A stretch of DNA of 64,000 nt from JALORV01 sp963707445. Lineage in GTDB: Bacteria > Pseudomonadota > Gammaproteobacteria > Burkholderiales > Burkholderiaceae_F. Location of the stretch: contig CAVPPW010000013.1 in NCBI GenBank assembly GCA_963707445.1, forward strand, positions 372,001-436,000, in the 5' to 3' direction. Shown here piece by piece: positions 1-12,013 of the stretch. Every line of letters begins with the position of its first letter. Position 1 is the first letter of the stretch. The notes below the pieces were generated by a model. That model saw nothing but the letters and a program-made list of their open reading frames with translations, had not been told where the DNA came from and did no database searches. Made by a program: the position numbers and the translations under genes.

Positions 1-2807
<2,807 letters not shown>

Positions 2808-2829
2808 CGAATCAAGGAGAAGCAGACCA

Positions 2830-3968
2830 ATGCTGGCCTGGGACGAGACCCCGACGCCTTCCACCCCGCTGCCGGGGCCGCAGCCCGCTGCGAACCGCAG
2901 TCAGCCCCGAACTCCCGGACCTGCGCGGCGATGCACGAGCACCCGAGCTGCGCCGCGTCAACGCGGCCGACAAGCGCATCATCAATGGCGCGACCGATGT
3001 CAACCAACTGGTCCCGTTCAAATACAAGTGGGCCTGGGAGAAGTACCTCGCAACCTGCGCCAATCACTGGATGCCGCAGGAAGTGAACATGTCGCGTGAC
3101 ATCGCGCTGTGGAAGGATCCGAACGGTTTGACCGAGGACGAGCGGCGGCTCGTCAAGCGCAACCTCGGCTTTTTCGTGACGGCCGATTCGCTCGCCGCCA
3201 ACAACATCGTGCTTGGAACCTACCGGCACATCACGGCGCCTGAGTGCCGGCAGTTCCTGCTACGTCAGGCCTTCGAAGAGGCGATCCACACGCACGCCTA
3301 CCAGTACATCGTCGAGTCGCTCGGGCTGGACGAGGGCGAGATCTTCAATGCCTATCACGAGATCGACTCGATCCGCGCCAAGGACGAGTTCCTGATCCCG
3401 TTCATCGACACACTGACGGACCCGCATTTCCGGACCGGCACGCTGGAGAGCGACCAGGCACTGCTAAAAAGCCTGATCGTCTTCGCCTGCCTGATGGAGG
3501 GCCTGTTCTTCTACGTCGGCTTCACCCAGATCCTGGCGCTCGGGCCGGCAGAACAAGATGACCGGCGCTGCCGAGCAGTACCAGTACATCCTGCGCGATG
3601 AGTCGACGCACTGCAACTTCGGCATCGACCTGATCAATCAGATCAAGCTCGAGAACCCGCACCTGTGGACGCCGCAGTTCCGCGATGAGATCCGCGGCCT
3701 CTTCAGAAAGGCCGTCGATCTGGAGTACGCCTACGCCGAGGACACGATGCCGCGCGGCGTGCTCGGTCTGAACGCTCCGATGTTCAAGGGCTACCTGCGC
3801 TACATCGCAAACCGGCGGGCGCAGCAGATCGGCGTCGAGACGCTTTTCCCGAACGAGGAGAACCCGTTCCCGTGGATGAGCGAGATGATCGATCTGAAAA
3901 AGGAGCGCAACTTCTTCGAGACGCGCGTCATCGAGTACCAATCGGGTGGTGCGCTGTCGTGGGACTGA
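2830..3968 (+). CDS. nrdB: Ribonucleoside-diphosphate reductase, class Ia small subunit (two frameshifts)
   Basis: Diiron-tyrosyl radical subunit partnering NrdA. The start ATG (MLAWDETPTP) lies behind an AAGGAGA ribosome site near 2815. Diiron ligands and the radical tyrosine are visible in EEAIHTHAYQYI (Glu, His, Tyr spaced as in E. coli E115/H118/Y122) and in DESTHCNFG. The frame changes somewhere in the poorly conserved N-terminal stretch (about 2890-2950) and again at about 3544, where one extra g in gggcc interrupts ALGRQNKMTG. The repaired protein is about 378 residues, normal for the family. It ends with GGALSWD before a long non-coding spacer. Confidence 0.95.
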
Positions 3969-4568
3969 GTTCGCGCAGCGATCGCGCGCGTCGATGCGAC
4001 ATGTGATCAAAAAAGAAGTGGGTCAAATCACACACAATTCGATCATCGATGCAGAAATTTCTTGCGATCGATTTCGATTGCGAGTAAAAAGCGAACCGTT
4101 CATTGGTAGACCGATCGGAGTTGATGCTGATGATTCAGGCAGACGACGATCAAGCCACGAATTGATCACTGACAGTCACAGTCGACGCGTAAACGCAGAG
4201 GACCACGCTCCCAAGCACGACGAGACGCCGCGGTCTTGGGGAACCATTCCCGCTGGAAAACCGGCACTCTCTGCGAAGCAATCCAAGTCGTCACTACACC
4301 CGAACGCCGGACATGCTCCGGCGTTTTTCTTGCGCGCGCAATGCACAACGCAGCCAAGCGCGCGCCGTGCCGAATTCATCAGCGTCAGCGGTCAGTGCGC
4401 TGCTAGTTCCGCGCTCAGCTCGGATATGCGGATCAAACGCATTTCTGGGGGTGTCGCGGCGACAGAGCATCTGCGTGCGCCGATGAATAGCCCGACTGGC
4501 GGCATCCGCCGCGCGCCGGGTTTCCTTCCGTAATACCTCAACGTTGATCCTCGAAGGAGATACTCATC
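3969..4568. other. Intergenic region, AT-richer, with inverted repeat and internal terminator
   Basis: 600 bp between nrdB and the H1-like genes without a convincing gene. Bases 4000-4110 are clearly AT-richer than the surroundings. TGTGAT at 4002-4007 is mirrored by ATCACA at 4027-4032, separated by 19 bases, which could be an operator or a stem. A strong terminator sits at 4304-4328, well before the next gene, so some transcript ends here: either the nrdAB message or a separate short RNA. I cannot assign an RNA family. Confidence 0.5.
4304..4328 (+). terminator. Rho-independent terminator
   Basis: Perfect 8-bp stem ACGCCGGA (4304-4311) with TCCGGCGT (4317-4324), loop CATGC, followed by a run of five T. 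It lies about 240 bp upstream of the first H1-like gene. Confidence 0.75.
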
Positions 4569-4694
4569 ATGGCCACGAAGAAAGCTGCTAAGAAGTCCGC
4601 GAAGAAATCCGCCAAGAAGTCGGCGAAGAAGTCCGCCAAGAAGACGGCGAAGAAGAGGTCTGCAAAGAAGACCGCCAAGAAGGCCAAGAAGTAA
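4569..4694 (+). CDS. Short histone H1-like lysine/alanine-rich protein, 41 aa
   Basis: A very small basic protein, MATKKAAKKSAKK then repeats of KKSA and KKTA, ending KKAKK. AAGGAG at 4554-4559 gives good spacing to the ATG. Composition is almost only Lys, Ala, Ser and Thr, as in the C-terminal domain of eukaryotic H1 and in bacterial H1-like/AlgP proteins, which bind DNA non-specifically in the nucleoid. It precedes a longer paralogue starting at 4832. Function is inferred from composition only; no folded domain is present. Confidence 0.75.
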   Translation: MATKKAAKKSAKKSAKKSAKKSAKKTAKKRSAKKTAKKAKK

Positions 4695-4715
4695 TCGCGG
4701 GAATTGCATAGCGCT

Positions 4716-4741
4716 CACCGGCTGCCCTCGGGCAGCCGGTG
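4716..4741 (+). terminator. Stem-loop after the short H1-like gene, possible terminator
   Basis: CACCGGCTGCC (from 4716) pairs with GGCAGCCGGTG (to 4741) in a strong GC-rich hairpin just behind the 41-aa gene. There is no T-run, so it may attenuate or protect the 3' end rather than terminate fully. Confidence 0.45.
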
Positions 4742-4831
4742 TGTGCATTCCAGCCCGCGTTCGGCACGCCGCGCTCGGACCGGAATGCGTCGTCGCTAGC
4801 ACCTCAAGCGATTCTCTATCAGGAGATCGAC

Positions 4832-5278
4832 ATGGCAACCAGAAAAGCTGCCAAGAAGCGCGCGGTGAAGAAGACCGCCAAAAAGGCCAAGGTCAAAAAG
4901 ACCGCGAAAAAGGCCAAGGCGAAGCGCGCCGTCAAGAAAACCGCGAAAAAGGCCAAGGCCAAGCGGGCCGTCAAGAAGGTTAGGCGCGCGGTGAAGAAGA
5001 CCGCAGCCAAGGCGAAAGTCAAGAAAGCGGCCAAAAAGACGGTCAGGAAAGCCAAGAAGGCTGTCGCCAAGGTCAAGGTGAAAAAGGCGGTCGCAAAAGC
5101 GAAGGCGAAAGTGACGAAGGCCGTGCAGGCGGTCAAAGCCGCTGTCGCGCCGAAGCCGACGCCCAAGCCCGCTCCCGCGGCCACGCCTGCTGCACCGTCG
5201 ACCGCTGCGGCACCTGGCGCAAAGACGGCGTTGAATCCGGCGGCCGCATGGCCGTTTCCGACTGGAAGCCGCCCTTAG
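4832..5278 (+). CDS. Histone H1-like DNA-binding protein, 148 aa
   Basis: MATRKAAKKRAVKKTAKKAK, then low-complexity Lys/Ala/Val repeats (the block AKAKRAVKKTAKK recurs) up to about residue 100, then a Pro/Ala/Thr-rich segment and a non-repetitive tail ending WPFPTGSRP. AGGAGA at 4821-4826 precedes the ATG. Known H1-like proteins of beta- and gammaproteobacteria with this composition (AlgP/Hc1 type) compact DNA or modulate transcription. It forms a tandem pair with the 41-aa gene and ends in a very strong terminator. Size may vary between strains because the DNA is internally repetitive. Confidence 0.8.
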   Translation: MATRKAAKKRAVKKTAKKAKVKKTAKKAKAKRAVKKTAKKAKAKRAVKKVRRAVKKTAAKAKVKKAAKKTVRKAKKAVAKVKVKKAVAKAKAKVTKAVQAVKAAVAPKPTPKPAPAATPAAPSTAAAPGAKTALNPAAAWPFPTGSRP

Positions 5279-5297
5279 CGCCGCACGGCCGGACCGA

Positions 5298-5327
5298 ACG
5301 GGCGCGACTGTCGCGCCCGTTTTTTTT
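5298..5327 (+). terminator. Strong Rho-independent terminator
   Basis: ACGGGCGCGA (5298-5307) pairs perfectly with TCGCGCCCGT (5311-5320), loop CTG, followed by eight T (5320-5327). It closes the H1-like gene. Confidence 0.9.
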
Positions 5328-5366
5328 GGCGCGCAGCAGTGCAATCGAGTCACGACATTGCGCCGC

Positions 5367-5372
5367 TACAAT
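5367..5372 (+). promoter_or_regulatory. Possible -10 element for yggT
   Basis: TACAAT 27 bp before the yggT start; no good -35 is visible. The same CTACAATCG context occurs before several other operons in this window. Confidence 0.3.
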
Positions 5373-5398
5373 CGCGCCTCCCTGCGAACTCTCGCCCC

Positions 5399-5939
5399 AT
5401 GCTTTTTGTCGACATTGCGCGGGCATTACTCGACATACTCGGCTCGCTGCTGGTCGGCTTGCTGCTGCTGCGTGCCTGGGCCGCAGCGATCGGCATGCCG
5501 GCGCGCAACCCGCTCGCGCACTTTGCGCGCGCGCTGACAGACTGGCTGGTGCAGCCGCATCGCGCGCATCACACCTGCGCGGGGCCGCATCGAGTGGGCG
5601 GCTCTGCTCGCGGCCGTTCTAGTGTGCGTGCTGATCGTGCTGGCCAAGCTCGCGATGGTGGGCCTGCCGCTCGCGCCAGATATCGTCCTGATCGAGGCGG
5701 TTCGGCAAGTGCTGAACTGGGCGCTGACACTGATCATCTGGGTCACGCTGATCTACGTGCTCATAAGCTGGGTCAATCCGATGGCTCCGGTCGCACCGGC
5801 GCTTTCGATGCTGCTGCAGCCGCTGCTGGGGCCGATCCGGCGCATCCTGCCCACGATCGGCGGGATCGACCTCTCGCCGATGGTCCTTCTGATCGCCGTC
5901 TACGTCGTTCAGATGGTGCTGGGACGCATCGCGCTTTGA
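5399..5939 (+). CDS. YggT family integral membrane protein (one frameshift)
   Basis: Start MLFVDIARALLDILGSLLVG. Two YGGT-type halves, each with paired membrane helices; the second contains SWVNPMAPVAPAL and IRRILPTIGGIDLSPMVLLI, the family hallmark. The frame changes at about 5567 (one extra base), linking the first half to the segment beginning ITPARGRIEWAALL. Repaired length is about 180 residues. YggT proteins are poorly characterised and have been linked to osmotic tolerance and cell-division loci. Convergent with the PfkB kinase, 10 bp away. Confidence 0.85.
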
Positions 5940-5949
5940 ATCCGCGGCG

Positions 5950-6885
5950 TTACCACGGTCGGTAGCCGAATGCCTGCCAGAACCGCTCGCCGATCGAAGC
6001 ACGGTCGGCCATGTAGTTCTGCGCGCCACTGGCCTCGATCTTGATCGATCCCATCACCGCGGCGAGACGACCGGTGGTTTCCCAGTCCATACGATGCGCG
6101 ATGCCGTACAACAGGCCGCCCCGGTAGGCGTCGCCGCAGCCGATCGGATCGACGACATTGCGCGCGCCGGCGACCGGAATATGCAGGATGGCACCGTCGA
6201 CGTAGAGGTCCGAACCTTGGGCACCCCGCGTCACGACGAGCGCCTTTACCCGCCGCGACAGCTCCTGCAGTGACTGGCGCGTGCGGTCGACCACGACGCG
6301 GGCCTCATAGTCGTTGAGCGTCACGTAGCTCGCCCGGGCGATGAACCACAGCAGGTCGTCGCCGTCGAACAGCGGCATCGCCTGGCCCAGATCGAAGATG
6401 AACGGAATGCCTTGCTCGGCGAATTGCTGCGCGTGCTGCTGCATGCCTTCCCGCCCGTCGGGCGCGATGATGCCGAGCCCGATGCCGCCGTCAGCGGGCA
6501 CCGCGTTCAGGTGCGACTGGCCCATCGCGCCCGGATGAAACGCCGTCAGTTGATTGTCGTTGAGGTCAGTGGTGATGAACGCCTGCGCGGTGTAGGTGCC
6601 TGGCAGTTGCGTGATATAGCGGCGGTCGATGCCGAGCGCATCGAGCCGGTCGAGATACGGGCCGGCGTCGTCGCCGACAGTAGCCATCGGCAACGGCTCA
6701 CCGCCGAGGCATCTGAGGCTGTAGGCGATGTTGCCGGCGCAGCCACCGAACTCCCGCTTCATTTCAGGGACGAGAAACGACACGTTCAGGATGTGAACCT
6801 GGTCGGGCAGGATGTGATCCGCAAACCTTCCCTGGAACACCATCACCGTGTCGTACGCGACCGAACCGCAGATCAATGTGCGCAT
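5950..6885 (-). CDS. PfkB family carbohydrate/nucleoside kinase (adenosine kinase-like)
   Basis: 311 residues, intact. PfkB signature 1 appears as GGCAGNIAYSLRCLGG near residue 50 and signature 2 as DPIGCGDAYRGGLLYG near residue 250, with the GD catalytic aspartate. The sequence resembles the betaproteobacterial sugar kinases usually called adenosine kinase, which would phosphorylate a nucleoside or sugar with ATP. Substrate cannot be decided from sequence. It is the last gene of the minus-strand run that starts at 12669 and follows the DUF3426 gene by 37 bp. Confidence 0.85.
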   Translation of the reverse strand: MRTLICGSVAYDTVMVFQGRFADHILPDQVHILNVSFLVPEMKREFGGCAGNIAYSLRCLGGEPLPMATVGDDAGPYLDRLDALGIDRRYITQLPGTYTAQAFITTDLNDNQLTAFHPGAMGQSHLNAVPADGGIGLGIIAPDGREGMQQHAQQFAEQGIPFIFDLGQAMPLFDGDDLLWFIARASYVTLNDYEARVVVDRTRQSLQELSRRVKALVVTRGAQGSDLYVDGAILHIPVAGARNVVDPIGCGDAYRGGLLYGIAHRMDWETTGRLAAVMGSIKIEASGAQNYMADRASIGERFWQAFGYRPW

Positions 6886-6922
6886 TGGATCCTGGAGCAG
6901 CCGCGCCGATGCGGCGTGAGAT

Positions 6923-8036
6923 CTATATGTAGAAGGGGTAGACCAGGAACCCGGCCGCCTGCAGGCCGCGTGCCTCGATGAAGAGCCGGATCGTCATGTC
7001 GGCGCCCGGGGCAAGCCCTTCTTCGATCCGCGTGCGCGGTTCGCCGGAAGCAACGAGATAGTCAGCCGGCGTAAACACCTTGCGCGCGACCGGCCGGTTC
7101 TGCGTGTCGCTCAGCGTCACTTCGAGCGCGGGCAGGGCTTGGGTGAACGGCGCCCGATTGCGAATTACCGCGGTCAGTTCGAGCACGTCGGTGCCGGCGA
7201 TCGACTGCAGTTCGCTGCCGATCACGGCGAGCTGCTCCGGTTGCGTCGGCCATCCGAGCGTGCAGCCGAAGACGTTGCAGAAGTGGAGCAGCATCGGCCG
7301 CGTCGATGGCCAGGAAGTCGAGAGATCCGCCCGGAAGATCACCGCAAGCTGCGCGGCTGCGAAAAGAGCCATCAGCAGGGAGCCGCCGGTGAACACGATC
7401 GAGAAGCCGCGCCGCGGCCTCGTCGCGGCCGCGCGTACGAACTCGGGCTCGTCGAGCAGCGAGTCGCCCGCCATGGGCGCATCGGGCACAGGTGCCATTT
7501 CGACCACCTCGATGCCCTGCAACGGTGCCCGCGCCGACTCCTCACCTGGCCGCGTCGAGAGCTCCGGAGCGAGCAGCGTCGGAACTCCTCCGGCATCCGC
7601 CATGTCGCGCAAATCGATGGTCGGCCTCGCGCGGGGTCGCGCCTCTCCGGTGGTAGGGGACAATGGCAGCGAGACGGTCGCGACCGGCGCCGAGCCCGGC
7701 GCAATCCGCAGAGTCGTCGCGGGACCGAGCGCCTTGCGCTGCTTGCGTTCCACGCGCTCGCGGGCATGATGCCTGGCGCGCCGAGCCTGTGATTCAGCGG
7801 TCAGGCGCTTCGGCGGTCGGGCGCGGACCGTCACGCTCGACGGAGGCAGAAGACGCAGCCTCTGCGCCGGGTGAGTTTGGCGCCAAGGTGCTGTCCTCGA
7901 CGTATGCCAGGCTGCCGATCGCGTCGAAGACCGTGCGGCACTGACCGCAGCGCACAAGTCCGCCGCGGAGCTTCAACTGGTCCGCGACGACGCGGAACAT
8001 CGCGCCACATTGGGGACACTTGGTCGCCAGTGCCAT
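6923..8036 (-). CDS. Zinc-ribbon plus DUF3426 membrane protein (one frameshift)
   Basis: N-terminus MALATKCPQCGAMFRV carries a zinc finger of the MJ0042 type with cysteines 7, 10, 30 and 33 (CPQC and CGQC). A long acidic/proline linker, one transmembrane segment (IVFTGGSLLMALFAAAQLAV) and a C-terminal DUF3426 domain follow, ending AAGFLVYPFYI. The frame changes between about 7800 and 7830, in the linker, so the exact site cannot be fixed. Family members sit next to prmA in many betaproteobacteria; their role is unknown. About 370 residues. Confidence 0.85.
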
Positions 8037-8104
8037 GATCTAGCGCCTCGAGGCCCAGGCAGCAGCGATCCCGAAGTCCATTCATCGGCGTGTGCACGGC
8101 GGCG

Positions 8105-9011
8105 TCACGCATGGCGCCACCCCGCGAGACAGACCCATCCGTCGCAGACTTCCGTAACTGCGAGCGCGATCCCCGGGTCGTGCCTCGCGGTAGGCCGCGA
8201 TCACTTCCGCGGCCTGGCGCTCGAGCACGCCCGAAAGCACCAGCGCGCCGGCCGGCGCAACACGCGCGAGCAACGCTGGGGCTAGAAGCTTCAGCGGACT
8301 GGACAGGATGTTCGCCACCACGATGTCGAACTGTGCGATGCCGAGACCGGCCGGATCAGTGTAGCGTGCAGACACGCCGTTGGCCGCGGAGTTGGCGCGA
8401 GCGGCACTAAGCGCCTGTTCGTCGACGTCGACGCCGACGAGCGTCCCTGCACCCAGGCGGCCGGCGGCGATCGCGAGAATGCCCGAGCCGCAGCCGTAAT
8501 CGAGCACGCTGTCCCCGGGCCCCAGGTGCCGGTCGAGCCAGGACAGGCAAAGCCGTGTGGTCGGATGTGTTCCGGTTCCGAAGGCCACGCCGGGGTCAAG
8601 GCGGACGACGATCGCGCCAGGGTCCGGCGCATCGCACCAGCTCGGCACGATCCACAGTCGATCACTGATGCGCGTCGGCGGAAACTGCGACTGTGAAATG
8701 CTGACCCAGTCGGTGTCCTCGACATCGCTGAAGGAATCGATCACGCAGGGCGCTGCACCGATGGTCGCGGCCGCCGCAGCGACCAGTTGCTGCGCGGCCG
8801 TGCGGTCAGGATTCAGCAGCACGCGCAATCGACTGTGTGACCAGGCCCGAAGCTCCGGCTCGTATCCGGGCTCTCCGAACAGCGGTGACTCCAGCGACGA
8901 TTCGGCGTCGGCATCCTCGATCGCGACCGACAAGGCGCCTGCCTCGAGCAGCGCATCGGCCAGCGGATCGGCCACCGCCTCGTCGGCCCGCAGCGTGATC
9001 TCGAGCAGCAC
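8105..9011 (-). CDS. prmA: Ribosomal protein L11 methyltransferase (frameshift near the 3' end)
   Basis: SAM-dependent methyltransferase that trimethylates L11. GTG start (MLLEITLRADEA). SAM-binding motif I is VLDYGCGSGILAIAA, followed by GVDVDEQAL and the catalytic-region motif VVANILSSPL. One surplus base in the c-run at 8171-8174 shifts the frame; without it the tail reads RPGIALAVTEVCDGWVCLAG and stops at 8105-8107, the normal C-terminus. Starts 4 bp after accC, so the two are translationally linked. Confidence 0.93.
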
Positions 9012-9014
9012 GCT

Positions 9015-10367
9015 TTACCCCGCCTGGCGGGCGGCGATGCGCTGTTCCAGGTAATGAATGCTGGTCCCGCCCAGGACGAACTTCTCGTCCATCAGCAGTT
9101 CCCGATGCAAAGGGATGTTGGTCTGGATTCCCTCGACCACCATCTCCGACAAGGCGATCCGCATGCGGGCCAGCGCCTGTTCGCGTGTGTCGCCGTAGCA
9201 GATCACTTTGCCGATCATCGAGTCATAGTGGGGCGGAACGAAATAGCCGTTATAGGCATGTGAGTCGACTCGCACGCCGGGGCCGCCCGGCGGATGCCAG
9301 CCGGTGATCCGGCCCGGCGACGGCGTGAACTTGAACGGATCTTCTGCGTTGATCCGACATTCGATCGCATGGCCGCGCTGCGCTACGTCGCGCTGCCGAA
9401 GACGCAGTTTGTCGCCGACTGCGATGCGGATCTGCTCCTGCACGATGTCGATACCGGTCACCATTTCGGTCACCGGGTGCTCGACCTGCACCCGCGTGTT
9501 CATCTCGATGAAGTAGAACTCGTTGTCCTGGTAGAGGAATTCGAAGGTTCCGGCGCCGCGATAGCCGATCTTCTTGCACGCTTCGACACAACGATCGCCG
9601 ATCTTGTCGATCATGCGGCGGTTGATGCCGGGCGCCGGCGCCTCCTCGATGATCTTTTGATGGCGCCGCTGCATCGAGCAATCGCGCTCGCCGAGCCAGA
9701 CCGCATTGCGATGCTGATCGGCGAGGATCTGAATCTCGATGTGCCGGGGGTTCTCCAGGTACTTCTCCATGTAGACGGCGGGATTGCTGAAGGCCGCTTG
9801 CGCTTCCTGGCGCGTCATCGTCACGGCGTTTAGAAGTGCCGCTTCGGTGTGGACGACGCGCATGCCGCGTCCGCCACCACCGCCCGAGGCCTTGATGATC
9901 ACTGGGTAGCCGATCGCTCGCGCCGCCCGCACGATCTCGCGCGGATCCTCCGGAAGCGCGCCCTGCGATCCTGGCACCGTCGGAACCGTAGCGGCCGTCA
10001 TCGCCTGCTTCGCCGAGACCTTGTCCCCCATCAGGCGGATCGATTCCGGCCGCGGCCCGATGAAGACAAAGCCGCTCTTCTCGACGCGCTCCGCGAAGTC
10101 GGCGTTCTCCGACAGAAAGCCGTAGCCGGGATGAATCGCTTCGGCATCGGTCACTTCGGCTGCGCTGATGATCGCCGGGATGTTGAGATAGCTCTCACGC
10201 GACGGCGGCGGACCGATGCACACCGATTCGTCGGCGAGCTTCACGTACTTGGCGTCGGTGTCGGCCTCCGAGTGCACGACCACGGTGCGGATGCCCAGCT
10301 CGCGGCATGCGCGCTGGATGCGCAGCGCGATCTCCCCGCGGTTGGCGATAAGGATTTTCTTGAACAC
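9015..10367 (-). CDS. accC: Acetyl-CoA carboxylase biotin carboxylase subunit
   Basis: 450 residues, intact, GTG start (MFKKILIANRGEIALRI). ATP-grasp enzyme carboxylating the biotin on AccB in the first step of fatty-acid synthesis. Visible motifs: the glycine-rich ATP loop KASGGGGGRGMRVV, RDCSMQRRHQKIIEEAP, and EMNTRVQVEHPVTE with the catalytic glutamate and arginine. Lies between accB and prmA, a conserved arrangement. Confidence 0.97.
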   Translation of the reverse strand: MFKKILIANRGEIALRIQRACRELGIRTVVVHSEADTDAKYVKLADESVCIGPPPSRESYLNIPAIISAAEVTDAEAIHPGYGFLSENADFAERVEKSGFVFIGPRPESIRLMGDKVSAKQAMTAATVPTVPGSQGALPEDPREIVRAARAIGYPVIIKASGGGGGRGMRVVHTEAALLNAVTMTRQEAQAAFSNPAVYMEKYLENPRHIEIQILADQHRNAVWLGERDCSMQRRHQKIIEEAPAPGINRRMIDKIGDRCVEACKKIGYRGAGTFEFLYQDNEFYFIEMNTRVQVEHPVTEMVTGIDIVQEQIRIAVGDKLRLRQRDVAQRGHAIECRINAEDPFKFTPSPGRITGWHPPGGPGVRVDSHAYNGYFVPPHYDSMIGKVICYGDTREQALARMRIALSEMVVEGIQTNIPLHRELLMDEKFVLGGTSIHYLEQRIAARQAG

Positions 10368-10461
10368 GTCGCCCCTCAGCGCCAGGCGCCGGATGCGCGC
10401 GCACGAAGCTCAGCGGCCCGCAGCATCGCCCGCGGTCGGCGAAAGTCCGGCGCCATTGCGG

Positions 10462-10914
10462 CTATTCGATCAGGAAGAGCGGCTGGCCATACTCGACCGG
10501 CTGCCCGTTGTCGACGAGGATCTTGGTCACGGTCCCGCCGACTTCCGCCTCGATCTCATTCAGCAGCTTCATCGCTTCGATAATGCAGAGCGTGTCACCT
10601 GCCTTGACCACCGATCCCTGCTCGATAAACGGCGGCGAACCCGGACTCGGCGATCGATAAAAGGTGCCCACCATGGGCGACTTGACGACATGTCCGGGGG
10701 GCGCCTCCGGCTCGCTCGCCGTTCCTTGCACAGTTGTCGCAGAAGCTGCAGCGGCTTGTCCCGGCAACGCATACGTGACCGGCCCCGCGGCCATGGTGCC
10801 CATCGACGGCGTCTTCACGATGCGTACTTTGTCTTCGCCCTCGGTCACCTCGAGCTCGGCGATGCCCGACTCAGCCACGAGATCGATCAGCGTTTTCAGT
10901 TTGCGGAGGTCCAT
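10462..10914 (-). CDS. accB: Biotin carboxyl carrier protein of acetyl-CoA carboxylase
   Basis: 150 residues, intact, ATG start. An N-terminal helix (MDLRKLKTLIDLVAESG) is joined by an Ala/Pro-rich linker to a C-terminal biotinyl domain starting at SPMVGTFYR. The biotin-accepting lysine is Lys116 in EAMKLLNEIEA. 94 bp separate it from accC downstream. Confidence 0.97.
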   Translation of the reverse strand: MDLRKLKTLIDLVAESGIAELEVTEGEDKVRIVKTPSMGTMAAGPVTYALPGQAAAASATTVQGTASEPEAPPGHVVKSPMVGTFYRSPSPGSPPFIEQGSVVKAGDTLCIIEAMKLLNEIEAEVGGTVTKILVDNGQPVEYGQPLFLIE

Positions 10915-10926
10915 GCACGCTCCCGC

Positions 10927-11370
10927 TCAGGCGTTGCCGTCGGCCAAGGCATATTCGAGCGCATAGCGATAGCCGGCTGCGCCGAGTCCGACGATCGTCC
11001 CGATCGCGAGGTCCGCGAGGAGTGAGCGATGCCGAAACTCTTCGCGACGATGGATGTTGGACAAGTGAACCTCGATAAAGGGGATCGCGACCGCGGCGAG
11101 CGCATCGCGCAATGCGACACTGGTGTGTGTCAGGGCGCCCGCGTTGATGATCAGGAAACGGGTTCCATCGGCGCGGGCAGTGTGAATGCGGTCGACCAGC
11201 GCGCCTTCGTGATTGCTCTGGAAAAAAGCGATATCCGCACCGCAACTACCGGCAATCTCGCGCAGTTCGCGCTCGATGTCGTCGAGGCCGCGCGCGCCGT
11301 AAATATGGGGTTCCCGCGTCCCGAGCAGGTTGAGGTTGGGGCCATTGATAACGAGTACCGGGGCTTGCAC
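10927..11370 (-). CDS. aroQ: 3-dehydroquinate dehydratase, type II
   Basis: 147 residues, intact, GTG start. Third step of the shikimate pathway. Type II signatures: VINGPNLNLLGTREPHIYG with the catalytic tyrosine, FFQSNHEGALVD, NAGALTHTSVAL, and EVHLSNIHRREEFRHRS with the catalytic histidine. Precedes accB by 12 bp; the aroQ-accB-accC order is widespread in proteobacteria. Confidence 0.96.
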   Translation of the reverse strand: MQAPVLVINGPNLNLLGTREPHIYGARGLDDIERELREIAGSCGADIAFFQSNHEGALVDRIHTARADGTRFLIINAGALTHTSVALRDALAAVAIPFIEVHLSNIHRREEFRHRSLLADLAIGTIVGLGAAGYRYALEYALADGNA

Positions 11371-11483
11371 GGGATTTACGAGTCTGGGTTTTCGGCGACG
11401 TTGCCCGCAGTTGCGGGAAGATGGCCGGACGAATCAGGGAGCGCAGTGTGAACCGGGACAGGGCGCCTGTCCAGCGGCGACGC

Positions 11484-12013
11484 TCAGCGAGTCAGGCGGG
11501 CGTCCAGCCAGGACCGCAGCATCGGGGGCTGGAGCAAGCCGAGGTGCGACTGCACGACCTCGCCCGTGGGGCTGATCAATACAGTGTACGGTAAGGCGCC
11601 AGTCGGATTGCCGAGAGTGCGAGCGATGTCGCTACCTGCCGCGCCCGCGACCAGCAGCGGAAGTTCGAGCTTCAGTTCCTCCTGGAAGCGGCGAATCGCT
11701 TCCGCACGATCGATGCCGAGGCCGACGACGGCAACGCGCCGATCAGCGTAATCGCGCGCGACCTGCTGCAGGCCGGGCATCTCTTCGACACAGGGGGCAC
11801 ACCAGGTCGCCCAGAAATTGAGCACCAACCAGCGGTGCCGCCATTGATCCATCGGCTGCGCAACGCCGCGCGCATCGTCGAAGCTCGCCCGGTAAAGAGC
11901 CTCGACCGCCGCGGTGGTTTCGGTTTGCGTTCGCAACACCAACCATGCGAGACCGCCGCCCGCCAAGAGCGCCGCGCAGCCGCCCGCCGCGATGAGCGCG
12001 TTCTCCGGTTCAC
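11484..12013 (-). CDS. TlpA/ResA-type membrane-anchored thioredoxin (start region disturbed)
   Basis: Thioredoxin-fold protein with active site FWATWCAPCVEEMPG, a following YTVLISPTGEVV strand with the cis-proline region, and an N-terminal membrane anchor (ALIAAGGCAALLAGGGLAWLVL). Likely a periplasmic thiol oxidoreductase. The only ATG in frame lies 124 bp upstream inside the neighbouring gene, whereas a GTG at 12011-12013 overlaps that gene's stop (GTGA) in another frame. I therefore infer start 12013 plus one indel just after it. About 175 residues. Confidence 0.75.

Noticed and set aside
3946..4533. A 195-aa open frame downstream of nrdB
   Set aside because: It crosses a strong terminator, overlaps the end of nrdB in another frame and resembles no protein.
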